The notes under the pieces were generated by a model, which was not told where the DNA came from, did no database searches, and was given only the letters and a program-made list of their open reading frames with translations. Position numbers and translations under genes: made by a program. Below, one piece after another: positions 36,403 to 45,816 of a DNA stretch of 64,000 nt; positions within the stretch are counted from its first letter, which is position 1, and each line of letters starts with the position of its first letter. Origin of the DNA: Synechococcus sp. ATX 2A4. GTDB taxonomy: Bacteria > Cyanobacteriota > Cyanobacteriia > PCC-6307 > Cyanobiaceae. The stretch is taken from contig NZ_JAGQCV010000002.1 in assembly GCF_024346375.1 (NCBI RefSeq), positions 124,001 to 188,000 of the forward strand, written 5' to 3'.

Positions 36403-36996
36403 TCAACCCATCGCCCCAGAGGGGGAGAACCGAATCGGTCCCAGCTGGTTCCAGGGCCAGTAGCGGAACACGGCGGTGCCGATCACGTGGTCGGCCGGCA
36501 GGGGGCCCCAGAGGTGCGAATCAAGGCTGGCGTTGCGGTTGTCGCCAAGCACCAGCAGGCAATCCGGCGGCACGGCCAACGTCGCCAGTTCGTAGGCGAT
36601 CGGTTCGGCCCGCCACGGCTCGGGCACTGGCTGGCCATTGCGGATCAGCTGGCCGTCGTGGACGGCGATCCGATCCCCCGCCGCCCCCACCACCCGCTTG
36701 ATCAGGGCGGCATCGGGGTCGTAGCCGGCCGCCAGCAGCGCCTCGGGAGGGTGGAACACCACGATCGTGCCCACCGGCAGGGGCCGGTGCAGCCGCGCCC
36801 GCAGCTTCTCCACCAGCACCCGGTCGTTGAGCTGAAGGGTGGGCAGCATGGAGCCGGAGGGGATCCAGCGGGGCTCGATCACCACCCAGCGCAGCAGCAG
36901 CGCCAGGCCCACCCACAGCAGCAACAGGCCGAACTGGCGCAGCAGTCCGGAGCGGCCACCTCTGGAGGGGCCACCGTTGGTGGGAGCGGCGCTCAT
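36403..36996 (-). CDS. lepB: Signal peptidase I
   Basis: LepB cleaves Sec and Tat signal peptides at the outer face of the plasma or thylakoid membrane. One N-terminal membrane helix is visible (about residues 22-38, FGLLLLWVGLALLLRW). The catalytic serine follows in WIPSGSMLPTLQ and the lysine in DAALIKRVVGAAGD. Box E is LVLGDNRNASLDSHLWGPL. The 197-residue length is normal. It is divergent from menD, with 90 bp between starts. Confidence 0.95.
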   Translation of the reverse strand: MSAAPTNGGPSRGGRSGLLRQFGLLLLWVGLALLLRWVVIEPRWIPSGSMLPTLQLNDRVLVEKLRARLHRPLPVGTIVVFHPPEALLAAGYDPDAALIKRVVGAAGDRIAVHDGQLIRNGQPVPEPWRAEPIAYELATLAVPPDCLLVLGDNRNASLDSHLWGPLPADHVIGTAVFRYWPWNQLGPIRFSPSGAMG

Positions 36997-37086
36997 GGGC
37001 TGTCGCCGCTTGAGGGAGTGGCGCTCATGTCGGGGGGTGTTCGGTCGTGGGCATGATCAGGCCATCTTGAACAGTCACGTGTCCCG

Positions 37087-38892
37087 GTGAGCGGCGACCA
37101 CGGCCCCAGCTGCGAACCCCATGCGGCGGCGAATCTGGACGCGGCCCATGCGCTGCTGCTGGCGTTGCGGCAGCTGGGGCTGCGGCGGCTGGTGCTCTGC
37201 CCCGGCAGCCGCTCGGCACCACTGGCGATTGCGGCCGGCCTGCTGGAGGCCAAAGGCGAGGGCCTGCGGCTCTATACCGCGATCGATGAGCGCTCCGCCG
37301 CTTTCTTTGCGCTGGGGCTGAGCCGCGCCGATGGCCGGCCGGCGGCGGTGATCACCACCTCCGGCACGGCGGTGGCCAACCTCCTGCCAGCGGCGGTGGA
37401 AGCCGACCATGGCGCGATTCCGCTGCTGCTGCTGAGCGCCGACCGGCCGCAGCGGTTGAAGGGCCGCGGTGCCAACCAGACGGTCAACCAGGAAGACTTC
37501 CTGCGCTGCAGTTGCCGCTGGGCCGGTGCCGGCGCTGATGCGGGCCTGGCTGTCATGACGCCCGCCAGCCTGCAGGCGCTGGCGCTGCGGGCCTGGCAGG
37601 AGGCCAACGGCCGGCCGGCCGGCCCCGTGCATCTGAATCTGGCCTTTGAAGAGCCGCTCCATCCCTCGGCGGCAGCCATTGCGGCGCTGCTGGCCCGCAC
37701 ACCGAGCATCAGGGCGCTGGGGGCCCAGCCAGAGCCTTCCGTGCCCTCGGAAGCCTTGCCGCTGCTGGATCCCGATCAGCCCGGCGTGATTGTGGCCGGG
37801 CCCTGGCGCGGTGCCCCGGAGCAGTGGCCGTCCCACTTGCAGGCCCTGCAACGCTGGCAGCGGCGCAGCGGCTGGCCCCTGCTCGCCGATGGCCTGTCGG
37901 GCCTGCGGGGTCAGCCGTTGCTCGAGCTGGTGGCGGGCTACGACCTGCTGCTGGAGGAGCGCACGGAGACGTTGCAGGTGTCCCAGCTGCTGCGGCTCGG
38001 CCCCCTGCCCGCCAGCCGCCGGCTGCAGCACTGGATCGGGCGCAAGTCCGTCAGCCAGCTGGTAATCAGTGAGGGCGACCCGCGCGATTTCGACCCGCTT
38101 GGCACTGCCAGCCACCGTTTCGGCCATGGGCTGTCGGCCTGGTGCCGGGCCCTGCCCGCGGCCCTCTGGGCAGGAGAGCCTCCAGCAGCCAACCTCGCCT
38201 GGCAGCGGCGCTGGACTGCGCTTGAACAGACGGTTCAGGCGAGCCTCAGCCAGGCCCTGCCCGCCTCGGGACCCGCCAATGAACCCGCCATCGCCCGGGC
38301 CCTGAGCCAGCTGTTGCCGCCGCAGCTGCCGGTGATGCTGGCCAGCAGCAGCCCCGTGCGTGACTGGGAGAGCTTCGCGGCCCCGGCGGGGCCGCCACGG
38401 GCGCTGTTTGGCTTCAGGGGCGCCTCCGGCATCGATGGCACCCTTTCCCTGGCGGCCGGCCTGGCGGAAAGCGCCGGCGCCCTGGTGCTGCTCAGCGGCG
38501 ATCTGGCCCTGCTGCACGACAGCAACGGCTGGCTCTGGCGCCAGCAACTGCGCGGCCGCCTCACCGTGGTGCTGATCGACAACGGCGGCGGCGGCATTTT
38601 CGAGCAGCTGCCGATTCGCTCCACCGGCTGCTTGCCCGTTCCGCCGGAGATTGCCGCGCCCTTCGACTTCGAGCGCCTGTTCGCCATGCCGCAGCGCCTC
38701 GATCAGGGCGCCCTGGCGGCGCTGCATGGCGCGCCCGTGCGGCGTGTGGCGCGGCTGGAGGAGCTGGAGGAGGCGCTGGCCTGGGCGCTTCCCCAGCCCC
38801 TGGCCCTGCTGGAATTGCGCACCGATCGCCAGCTCGATGCCCACCTGCGGCGGCAGCTGCGGGCTTCGTTGGCGCACGGCTCCACAGACTGA
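37087..38892 (+). CDS. menD: SEPHCHC synthase
   Basis: MenD is the thiamine-diphosphate enzyme that joins isochorismate and 2-oxoglutarate in the phylloquinone/menaquinone pathway. The 601-residue protein contains the N-terminal [16 protein letters not shown] and the ThDP-binding core [20 protein letters not shown]. The motif [13 protein letters not shown], which MenD proteins use for the Mg/ThDP site, is also present. The start is GTG 37087 (reading [10 protein letters not shown]). The menB gene lies 53 bp downstream, so the two form a pathway operon. Confidence 0.96.
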   Translation: MSGDHGPSCEPHAAANLDAAHALLLALRQLGLRRLVLCPGSRSAPLAIAAGLLEAKGEGLRLYTAIDERSAAFFALGLSRADGRPAAVITTSGTAVANLLPAAVEADHGAIPLLLLSADRPQRLKGRGANQTVNQEDFLRCSCRWAGAGADAGLAVMTPASLQALALRAWQEANGRPAGPVHLNLAFEEPLHPSAAAIAALLARTPSIRALGAQPEPSVPSEALPLLDPDQPGVIVAGPWRGAPEQWPSHLQALQRWQRRSGWPLLADGLSGLRGQPLLELVAGYDLLLEERTETLQVSQLLRLGPLPASRRLQHWIGRKSVSQLVISEGDPRDFDPLGTASHRFGHGLSAWCRALPAALWAGEPPAANLAWQRRWTALEQTVQASLSQALPASGPANEPAIARALSQLLPPQLPVMLASSSPVRDWESFAAPAGPPRALFGFRGASGIDGTLSLAAGLAESAGALVLLSGDLALLHDSNGWLWRQQLRGRLTVVLIDNGGGGIFEQLPIRSTGCLPVPPEIAAPFDFERLFAMPQRLDQGALAALHGAPVRRVARLEELEEALAWALPQPLALLELRTDRQLDAHLRRQLRASLAHGSTD

Positions 38893-38945
38893 ACCGGCCC
38901 ACGGCTCCGCAGAATGCGCGTGAGCCGCCGCCGTTGTCTGGCCTG

Positions 38946-39848
38946 ATGCGCCCCGATTCCGCCGCCACCCCCCCCCAGCCCGCGCCGGCGGATCCCGTGC
39001 TGCCCGGCATGGCGCCGGTGCTCTGGACGCCGGCCGCCACCTACACCGACATCCGCTTTGACACCTGCGCGCAGGGGATGGCCCGCATCGCGATCAACCG
39101 GCCGGCCAAGCGCAATGCCTTCCGCCCGCTCACGGTGCAGGAGCTGTGCGATGCCTTCTCGCGTGTGCGCGACGATCCGAAGATCGGCGTGGTCCTGTTC
39201 ACCGGTGTGGGGCCAGCCGCCGATGGTGGCTACGCCTTCTGCTCCGGCGGCGACCAGAGCGTGCGCGGCGATGGGGGCTACCTCGATGCCAGCGGCCTGC
39301 CGCGGCTCAACGTGCTCGACCTGCAGCGCCTGATCCGCTCCTTGCCCAAGGTGGTGATTGCCCTGGTGGCGGGCTACGCGATCGGTGGCGGGCAGGTGCT
39401 TCACCTGCTGTGTGATCTGAGCCTGGCGGCGGACAACGCCGTGTTCGGCCAGACGGGGCCGCGGGTGGGCAGCTTCGATGGCGGCTTCGGCGCCGGTTAC
39501 CTCGCCCGCGTGGTGGGGCAACGCAAGGCGCGCGAGATCTGGTTTCTGTGTCGCCGCTACGACGCCAGCCAGGCCCTGGCCATGGGACTCGTCAATGCGG
39601 TGGTGCCGCTGGAAGAGCTGGAGGCGGAGGGGGTGCGCTGGGGCCAGGAAATCCTGCAGCACAGCCCCACGGCGATTCGCTGCCTCAAGGCGGCCTTCAA
39701 TGCCGAAACCGATGGCATGGCCGGCATCCAGGAGCTGGCGGGCCAGGCCACCCACTTCTTTTATCGCACCGAAGAAGGGCAGGAAGGGCGCAATGCCTTT
39801 CTGGAAAAACGCGAGCCTGACTTCAGCGACGTTCCCTGGCTGCCGTGA
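38946..39848 (+). CDS. menB: 1,4-dihydroxy-2-naphthoyl-CoA synthase
   Basis: MenB closes the naphthoquinone ring in phylloquinone synthesis. It is a crotonase-fold protein of 300 residues: [20 protein letters not shown], the loop [19 protein letters not shown] typical of MenB, and the oxyanion/active site [39 protein letters not shown] follows, with the conserved Asp/Ser region. ATG 38946 is chosen; TTG 38934 would add four residues. The downstream STAS gene begins 47 bp after its stop. Confidence 0.95.
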   Translation: MRPDSAATPPQPAPADPVLPGMAPVLWTPAATYTDIRFDTCAQGMARIAINRPAKRNAFRPLTVQELCDAFSRVRDDPKIGVVLFTGVGPAADGGYAFCSGGDQSVRGDGGYLDASGLPRLNVLDLQRLIRSLPKVVIALVAGYAIGGGQVLHLLCDLSLAADNAVFGQTGPRVGSFDGGFGAGYLARVVGQRKAREIWFLCRRYDASQALAMGLVNAVVPLEELEAEGVRWGQEILQHSPTAIRCLKAAFNAETDGMAGIQELAGQATHFFYRTEEGQEGRNAFLEKREPDFSDVPWLP

Positions 39849-39895
39849 AGGGCGAACCCGGTTTATGGTCCTTAAAACCAGATGAAAGCCGCCAA

Positions 39896-40228
39896 ATGAA
39901 CGCCGATGTTCATGTGATTGCCCCGGCGGGCGCGTTGGATCAAACCACCGGCCACCTGCTCAAGGCCCAGCTGCAAGATGCCATCACCAGCGGCCACCGC
40001 CACGTGCTGGTGGATTGCGGCGGGATCACCTTCATGGACAGCAACGGCTTCGGTTGCCTGGTGGCCGCTCTCAAGACCACCCGTGAACATGGGGCCTGCT
40101 TTGCCCTCTGCGGTGTGGGCAGCCAGGTGCGCCTGGTGCTGGAGCTCACCGGCACCGATGCGGTGTTCACGATCGCCCCCGATCAGGCCAGCTACCTGGC
40201 AACGCTGGAGGGAGCGGCCCTCAGCTGA
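39896..40228 (+). CDS. Stand-alone STAS domain protein (anti-anti-sigma type)
   Basis: This 110-residue protein is a single STAS domain, the fold of SpoIIAA/RsbV antagonists. The domain runs VHVIAPAGALDQTTGHLLK to VLVDCGGITFMDSNGFGCLV. The usual phosphorylation loop is D-S-S/T-G; here it is Asp48-Ser49-Asn50-Gly51, so the acceptor position is Asn rather than Ser/Thr. That may make it constitutively unphosphorylated or shift control to Ser49. It converges with the response regulator-phosphatase gene at 40323-41480, with 94 bp between stops. ATG 39896 is favoured; an in-frame start at 39845 would add 17 polar residues overlapping menB. Confidence 0.85.
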   Translation: MNADVHVIAPAGALDQTTGHLLKAQLQDAITSGHRHVLVDCGGITFMDSNGFGCLVAALKTTREHGACFALCGVGSQVRLVLELTGTDAVFTIAPDQASYLATLEGAALS

Positions 40229-40322
40229 GTTTCCAGGGGCGGCTGCAGGTGTGGACCAGTAAGCCGAGCTGAATCGCAACGAGCTACGGCGATTAGGACG
40301 GCAGCTTGTCGAACGGAAACGC

Positions 40323-41480
40323 TCATAACTCCAGTGCGATCAGAACCACGTCGTCGTTGAAGCGTGGGTTGGCGGTGTGAGCGAGAACGTTTGCCACCAG
40401 TTGCTCCGGAGCCCTCACGCCACCATCCAGCAGATCTTTGACAAACATCAGAAACTCGTCATATTCCCATAACCTGCCGTCGATCAGGTGAATCTCAAAG
40501 ATGCCATCGGTGCAGAGAAACAGCTGACTTGAGGCATCCAGGATGAGCGTTTGGGGCAGATACACCGCCTCATCAAACAATCCGATCGGAAGCCCTGGCG
40601 CCTTCAGTTGCTTCAGTTCTGAGTTTACGCCAGGGATGTAGAGCAAGGCGGGCGGATGTCCCGCGCTGGCGAATTGCAATTCGCGGGTGTCCTTGTCATA
40701 GATGCCGCACCACATCGTGAAGTATTGGTCGTTCTGGCGATCCATCTGAAAGCAGGCATTCAGGTAGGTCAGCAGGCGGCCAGGATCAGCGAGCAGATCC
40801 TTCGGCAGGGCGCGGGAGCGCAGCAGGTTGTGAACGGAGATGGAGGTCAGCGCTGCGGTCACGCCATGGCCTGACACATCGAGGATGTACACCAACAGGC
40901 GCCGGTGATCCAGCCAGTAAAAGTCGAAGCAATCGCCGCCCAGTTGCTGGGAGGGCAGGAACAGGCTTTCTCCCCCTACGGCTCCATCCAGCCGGGCCGG
41001 CAGCAGGGAGCGCACATAGCCGGCAGCGCGGGCCAGTTCTGCTTCCAGATGATGTTTCTGCTGCGCCAGATCGGCGCTCAGCTGGCGCAGTTGGGCATTG
41101 GCCTGGTGAATCCTCAGCCCCGAACGGATTCGCGCCTTCAGTTCGCTTGGATCCAACGGCTTGCTGAGGAAGTCGTCGGCGCCGGCATCGAGCCCGGCCA
41201 CCCGGTCGTCCACCTCTGATCGGGAGGTGAGCAGGATGAAGAAAGCTTGCTTCAAGCCGGGATCCGCCTTGAATTGACGGCACACCTCCAGGCCATCCAT
41301 GCCGGCCATGACCCAATCGCAGATCACCAGATGGGGCGGCTGCTCTAGCGCCCGCTGCAACCCGCTCTGCCCGTCGCTCGCCAGCTGAACGTCGGCGCCC
41401 AGTTCACGCAGAATTCGCGTCAGCACCACCTGCAACAAGCGGTCATCGTCGATCACCAGGATCCGCAATCGGTCCTTCAT
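40323..41480 (-). CDS. Response regulator with PP2C/SpoIIE phosphatase output
   Basis: This 385-residue cytosolic protein has two domains. An N-terminal receiver (residues 5-120) contains the acidic pocket VIDDD and phospho-acceptor Asp55 in VICDWVMAGMDG, with Lys in FLSKPLDPSE. A short coiled-coil linker (ANAQLRQLSADLAQQKHHLE) leads to a PP2C-like phosphatase (about 160-385) with metal motifs LGGDCFDFYW, ILDVSGHGVTAALT, CTDGIFEI and FNDDVVLIALEL. This is the RsbU/HmpU layout: the phosphorylated receiver would switch on dephosphorylation of a STAS partner. The start codon overlaps the Hpt gene stop (41477-41480). Confidence 0.93.
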   Translation of the reverse strand: MKDRLRILVIDDDRLLQVVLTRILRELGADVQLASDGQSGLQRALEQPPHLVICDWVMAGMDGLEVCRQFKADPGLKQAFFILLTSRSEVDDRVAGLDAGADDFLSKPLDPSELKARIRSGLRIHQANAQLRQLSADLAQQKHHLEAELARAAGYVRSLLPARLDGAVGGESLFLPSQQLGGDCFDFYWLDHRRLLVYILDVSGHGVTAALTSISVHNLLRSRALPKDLLADPGRLLTYLNACFQMDRQNDQYFTMWCGIYDKDTRELQFASAGHPPALLYIPGVNSELKQLKAPGLPIGLFDEAVYLPQTLILDASSQLFLCTDGIFEIHLIDGRLWEYDEFLMFVKDLLDGGVRAPEQLVANVLAHTANPRFNDDVVLIALEL

Positions 41481-41842
41481 GGAGCTAGAGCCAACTGGGC
41501 CAACGCCGCGCGCACCCGCTCAAACTCCGTCAGCAGGGGTTCGATCCGTTCGGCACTGGCCAGCCCCTCGCTGCGGGCCGCCAACTCCACCAGGCGGCAG
41601 CATTCGGCGAGCGGCAGGGCGCCGAGGGTGGCGCTGGGGGAGCGCAGGGCATGGGTGGCGTCCGCAAGGCCTGGGGCATCGCCGGCAGCGGCGGCCGCGC
41701 GGATGGTGGCCACCAGGCCAGCCGCATCCTCCTGATACATGCCGATCAGTTCGGCCACCATCGCGTCGGCCTCATCGCCACCGAGGGCACGCAGCTCTGC
41801 CCAGGCGGTGGGATTGATCGCAGGCTCAGGGGTGTGGCGCAT
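41477..41842 (-). CDS. Hpt (histidine phosphotransfer) domain protein
   Basis: This is a 121-residue helical protein. The phospho-acceptor His64 is in ADATHALRSPSATLGA, close to the Hpt consensus HxLKGxxxxxGA. Preceding helices match Hpt topology (DEADAMVAELIGMYQEDAAG). It would relay phosphate from the receiver of the upstream hybrid kinase to the receiver of the RR-phosphatase whose gene overlaps it by four bases. ATG 41842 was chosen because the Hpt helices begin right after; longer frames add unrelated Pro-rich sequence. Confidence 0.88.
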   Translation of the reverse strand: MRHTPEPAINPTAWAELRALGGDEADAMVAELIGMYQEDAAGLVATIRAAAAAGDAPGLADATHALRSPSATLGALPLAECCRLVELAARSEGLASAERIEPLLTEFERVRAALAQLALAP

Positions 41843-41867
41843 TGGGGTCAATGGTGTCGCTGGAGGG

Positions 41868-43125
41868 TCAAGGGGAAGGCAGTGGCTGCTCGCTTGAGGT
41901 CTGGGCGGCCGCACCAGTGGTGTCGATGGCTGCGTGGCCAGCGGTGGCTGGGCGTGCATGAACGGCCTGACGAAAGCCTTCGAAGCGTTCCAGGCTCGCC
42001 TGAAGCTCAGGAAGCCGGATGGGCTTGGTAAGAAAATCATTCATCCCGGCCGCTTCGCATTCGCGCTGGTGGCTGCTGAAGGCGAAGGCGGTAAGGGCCA
42101 CGATGTAGGGCTGGTGGGCGCCAGAACGAATCCGCCGCGTGCCTTCCAGCCCATCCACCTCCGGCATCTGCAGGTCCATCAGCACCAGATCAATGCCGCC
42201 GAGGGCCACCCGCTCCGCCGCTTGCTGGCCATCGCCCGCGAACTCCGCCTTGAGGTTCAGCTTGGCCAGCATCAGTTCCAGCAGGCGTTGGTTGATACGG
42301 TTGTCTTCGGCTACCAGAATCTGCAACGGTTTGGTGTCGCTGCCCTCGCCGCCCGGCTGGGTGGGAGGCCGACGTGCGGTGCGTGGTCCGGCGGCGCGCT
42401 TGAGCGGCAGCGTCACCAGAAAGCGACTCCCTCGGCCAAGGGTGCTGCTGACGCTGATGTCCCCCCCCCATGAGTTGGCACAGATTGCGGCAGATGGACA
42501 GGCCCAGACCTGTGCCCTGGCTCGGGAACACGCTGCCCGTGTCCTGCATGAAATCTTCGAAGATGCAGGGGAGAAAGTCGGGTGAAATCCCCTTGCCGGT
42601 GTCTTCGACGATGATCTCCAGCTCTTCGTCGCCAGAGGATGTGGTGCAGCTGAGCAGCCCCAGGCTCACCTCGCCTTCCTGGGTAAACTTAATGGCGTTG
42701 CTGAGCAGATTCAGAATGATCTGGCGTAGACGCAGACCATCTCCCACCAGACGATCGGGGACCTGTGGATCAACGCTAGCCTTGAACTGCAGCCCCTTGG
42801 CAATGACACATGACTCCATCATTGCAGCGCACTCATTCACGAGCTTGCGCAGGGAATAGGGTTCGGCTCTTATCAGCATCTTGCGTGCCTCGATCTTGGA
42901 TAGATCGAGGATGTCGTTGATCAGTTGCAATAACAGTTCGCCGCTCGTCTGCAGGGTCTGGACCAGCTCCTGCTGGCCATCGTCCAAGTCGGAATCGAGC
43001 AGCAGGTCAGTCATGCCGATCACGGCATTGAGGGGGGTGCGGATTTCATGGCTGATGGTGGAAAGGAAGTCGCCCATGGCCCGATTGGCCGCGATGGCGG
43101 TGGCGTTCGCGTTTGTGATTGCCAC
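41868..43125 (-). pseudogene. Sensor-less hybrid histidine kinase, frameshifted at a C9 run
   Basis: Read on the minus strand, the gene begins with a short linker (VAITNANATAIAANRAMGDF). A HisKA domain follows with the phospho-His in LSTISHEIRTPLNAVIGM, then HATPase motifs (LSNAIKFTQEG, DTGKGISPDF, GTGLGLSICRNL). At LMGG the frame breaks: the nine C residues at 42461-42469 must be read as eight to continue DISVSSTLGRGSRFLVTLP into the receiver domain (ILVAEDNRINQ; Asp in VLMDLQMPEVDG; Lys in FLTKPIR). The total length, 1258 nt, is a multiple of three plus one, as expected for a one-base insertion. No sensor domain is present; the GTG start (43125) lies 9 bp from the divergent glycosyltransferase start. 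Confidence 0.85.
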
Positions 43126-43134
43126 GCAAGCCCC

Positions 43135-44148
43135 ATGACCTTTGCCGGACCCTTGATCGTGACACCAAGGCCACCGCTGCCACGCGTGTCGGTGGTGGTA
43201 CCGATCTACAACGCCGCCGACCATCTGGCGGCCACCATCGGCTCGGTTCAGCGGCAGAGCCTCAGCCATTGGGAGCTGATCGCCATCGACGATGGCTCCA
43301 CCGATGACAGCGCCACCATCGTGGCCGCCATCGCCCGCGCCGACCCCCGCGTCCGCTTGCTGCGCCAGCCCAATGGCGGCGTTTCGAAGGCCCGCAACCA
43401 CGGCGTGGCGCACAGCTTGGCCCCCCTGATTGCTTTTCTCGATGCCGACGACCAGTGGCACCCCGACAAGCTGCGCCTGCACGTGGAGCGCCACCAGAGT
43501 GAGTCCGATCTCGGCGTGAGCTTTGCGCGGGTGGAATTTCTCACCCCCGAGGGAATGCCCACCGGCCAGGTGGCTTCCCATCCCCGCAACCGCCTGCGGC
43601 CCGTTGATTTCCTCAGTGAGAACCCCACCACCACCACCTCCAACTGGGTGCTGCGGCGCGAACTGTTTGCTGTGCTCGGCGGTTTCGTGGAGACGATGAG
43701 CTATTCGGAAGATCTGGAGTGGCTGCTGCGGGTGGCCTGCGACGGCAGGTGGCGGATCGCGCCGCTCGATCAGGTGCTCACCTTCTATCGCACCTCCACC
43801 GGTGGACTTTCTTCCAGCCTGCAGCGCATGGAGCAGGGCTGGCTGCGTTTGATTGAGGAGGCAGGTTGCTACGCGCCGCAACTGGTGGCCCAGTACGGCG
43901 CCGCCGCCCGGGCCGTGCAGTTGCGTTACCTGGCCAGGCGCTCGCTGCGGCTTCGCGGCGATCCAGGCATCGGCGCTGATTTCATGTGGCGCGCGCTGCG
44001 CTCCGACTGGCGCCTGTTGATCCGCGAACCTCGCCGCACCGGCCTTACGGCGCTGGCGGTGTTCGCCCGCTGCTTGGCCAAGGCCTGCCGCCGCTGCCTG
44101 AAGCCGGTGACAAAACAACCCCAATCCACCCAGGATCAGCAAACATGA
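43135..44148 (+). CDS. Family 2 glycosyltransferase
   Basis: This 337-residue GT-A glycosyltransferase would transfer a sugar from a nucleotide donor to a lipid-linked glycan. The N-terminal motif RVSVVVPIYNAADHLAATI is at residues 17-35. The donor-site acid follows in IAIDDGSTDDSA and the metal-binding DxD as FLDADDQWHPDK; a typical downstream acidic base is in YSEDLEWLLRVA. The C-terminal 80 residues are basic and may associate with the membrane (ARRSLRLRGDPG and RCLAKACRRCLK). ATG 43135 fits the fold start. It is divergent from the broken histidine kinase. The sugar cannot be predicted. Confidence 0.9.
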   Translation: MTFAGPLIVTPRPPLPRVSVVVPIYNAADHLAATIGSVQRQSLSHWELIAIDDGSTDDSATIVAAIARADPRVRLLRQPNGGVSKARNHGVAHSLAPLIAFLDADDQWHPDKLRLHVERHQSESDLGVSFARVEFLTPEGMPTGQVASHPRNRLRPVDFLSENPTTTTSNWVLRRELFAVLGGFVETMSYSEDLEWLLRVACDGRWRIAPLDQVLTFYRTSTGGLSSSLQRMEQGWLRLIEEAGCYAPQLVAQYGAAARAVQLRYLARRSLRLRGDPGIGADFMWRALRSDWRLLIREPRRTGLTALAVFARCLAKACRRCLKPVTKQPQSTQDQQT

Positions 44149-44287
44149 TTTCTGCACTTCTGCAGAGCGACCACTGTTTCCTGCCAGCTCCCCCGATCCC
44201 CGCCTGGTGGCAGATGTCGCTCCCGCTGGTGCCAGGCGCCGTCTTTGCCTCACCCCTCGGCAATCTCTTTCCTCTTCACTCACCCTC

Positions 44288-45364
44288 GTGACCCGATCCA
44301 CCCTCTCCGGTGAGCTGCCCCTGGTTTCGGTGGTGATGCCGCTGTACAACTCCGCCGCCACGGTGGAGGCCAGCCTGGAATCGGTGTTGGCGCAGACCTA
44401 CCAGCAACTGGAAATCCTGGTGGTGGACGACGGCTCCACGGATACGGGCGTGGCGCTTTGCCGCCGCTACGACGACCCACGCATCACGATTCTCAGCCAG
44501 AAGAACCGCGGCCTGGCCGGCGCACGCAACACCGGCATCCGCGCGGCCAGCGGAGCGATCCTGGCCTTCATCGACAGTGATGACCTCTGGCTGCCCGAGA
44601 AGATCGAGCGCCATGTGCAGCACTTTCTCCAGAACCCGGCCGTGGGGGTGAGCTACAGCCGCTCCGGCTTCATTGACAACGCTGGTGAGCCGCTGGGCAT
44701 CTATCAGATGCCCCAGCTCACGGACATCACCCCGGAGGTGCTGTTCTGCCGCAATCCGATCAGCAACGGGTCGTCGGTGGTGATCCGCCGTGCCGTGCTC
44801 GAGGCGATTCGCTTCGAGGCCAATCTCTACGGCAGCGTGGAGAGCTTCTACTTCGACGACAGTTTCCGCCAGTCGGAAGACATCGAATGCTGGTTGCGCA
44901 TCGCCTTGCAGACCGACTGGCGCCTTGAGGGAATTCCCGAGGCCCTCACCCTTTACCGTGTCAGCGAGGGCGGACTTTCGGCCAATCTGATGAATCAATA
45001 CGCCGCCTGGGAGCGCATTCTCGTGAAAACGGCGGCCACCCATCAGGCCTTCATTCACCGCTGGGGCAACAAGGCCCGTGCCTATCAGCTTCGCTATCTC
45101 GCCCGACGCGCCACCCGTCAGAAGGATGGCGCCATGGCGCTGAAGCTGCTGCGTCAGTCGCTGGCTGCCCACCCGGCGATCCTGCTGGAAGAGCCGCAGC
45201 GCACTTTGATCACCCTGGCAGCCGCCCTGCTGCTGGTGGTGCTTCCCCCTCCTCTTTACCGGCGGCTTGAGGCATTGATGCTGCGGCTCACCGGCTCCAG
45301 CCAGCGCCGCCGCATCGCCAGGGAGCAGGGCCGCATGGCGTCCGGCGCCGGGGCCACCCCATGA
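44288..45364 (+). CDS. Family 2 glycosyltransferase
   Basis: This 358-residue GT-A enzyme is related to the preceding one: LVSVVMPLYNSAATVEASLE, LEILVVDDGSTDTGVALC, DxD-type FIDSDDLWLPEK, and the base-region FRQSEDIECWLRIAL. A hydrophobic segment near the C-terminus (LITLAAALLLVVLPPPLY) may anchor it in the membrane. GTG 44288 is the first start after which fold sequence begins. It overlaps the Alg14-like gene by four bases (ATGA at 45361-45364). The 139-bp gap from the first glycosyltransferase shows no feature. Likely role: exopolysaccharide repeat-unit assembly. Confidence 0.9.
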   Translation: MTRSTLSGELPLVSVVMPLYNSAATVEASLESVLAQTYQQLEILVVDDGSTDTGVALCRRYDDPRITILSQKNRGLAGARNTGIRAASGAILAFIDSDDLWLPEKIERHVQHFLQNPAVGVSYSRSGFIDNAGEPLGIYQMPQLTDITPEVLFCRNPISNGSSVVIRRAVLEAIRFEANLYGSVESFYFDDSFRQSEDIECWLRIALQTDWRLEGIPEALTLYRVSEGGLSANLMNQYAAWERILVKTAATHQAFIHRWGNKARAYQLRYLARRATRQKDGAMALKLLRQSLAAHPAILLEEPQRTLITLAAALLLVVLPPPLYRRLEALMLRLTGSSQRRRIAREQGRMASGAGATP

Positions 45365-45816
45365 CCGTACTGCTGGTGTGCTCCTCAGGGGGGCATTTCA
45401 AGGCGTTGTGCCAACTCCGGCCCTTCTGGGAGCAGCACGACCGGCTCTGGGTCACGTTCCGCACGGCCACCACCGAAGCGGAACTGGAGGGCGAGCGTGT
45501 GTGCTGGGCCTACAGCCCCACCAACCGCAACCTGCCCAACCTGGCCCGCAACCTGCTGCCGGCGGCGCGGGTGCTGGTGCAGGAGCGGCCTGCGCTGGTG
45601 CTCAGCACCGGCGCCGGTGTGGCGGTGCCCTTCCTGATCCTGGCCCGGCTGCTGGGCCGTCAGGTGGTGTTCATCGAATCGGTCACCCGCATCCACACGC
45701 TCAGCCTTTCGGCCCGGCTGGTGCGCCCCTTCCTCACGGTGCTCTACGTGCACTGGCCCCAGTTGCAGCGCCGTTATCCCCGCGCCGAACTGATCACAGC
45801 GGAGGCGCTCGAATGA
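45361..45816 (+). CDS. Alg14-like glycosyltransferase subunit (PssD/CpsF type)
   Basis: This 151-residue protein resembles Alg14 and the bacterial PssD/Cps14F proteins, which recruit a catalytic partner to the membrane. The start TVLLVCSSGGHFKALCQL has the Alg14 SGGH motif. It continues with VLSTGAGVAVPFLILARLLG and FIESVTRIHTLSLSARLV, the family core. It overlaps the following Alg13-like gene (ATGA at 45813-45816), so the pair should be made together. Genes of this type add the second sugar of the repeat unit in exopolysaccharide and capsule clusters. Confidence 0.9.
   Translation: MTVLLVCSSGGHFKALCQLRPFWEQHDRLWVTFRTATTEAELEGERVCWAYSPTNRNLPNLARNLLPAARVLVQERPALVLSTGAGVAVPFLILARLLGRQVVFIESVTRIHTLSLSARLVRPFLTVLYVHWPQLQRRYPRAELITAEALE

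Noticed and set aside
43126-44361. Extension of the histidine kinase frame upstream through the glycosyltransferase gene
   Set aside because: The added sequence is low-complexity and antisense to a clear GT2 gene, so it is not a sensor domain.
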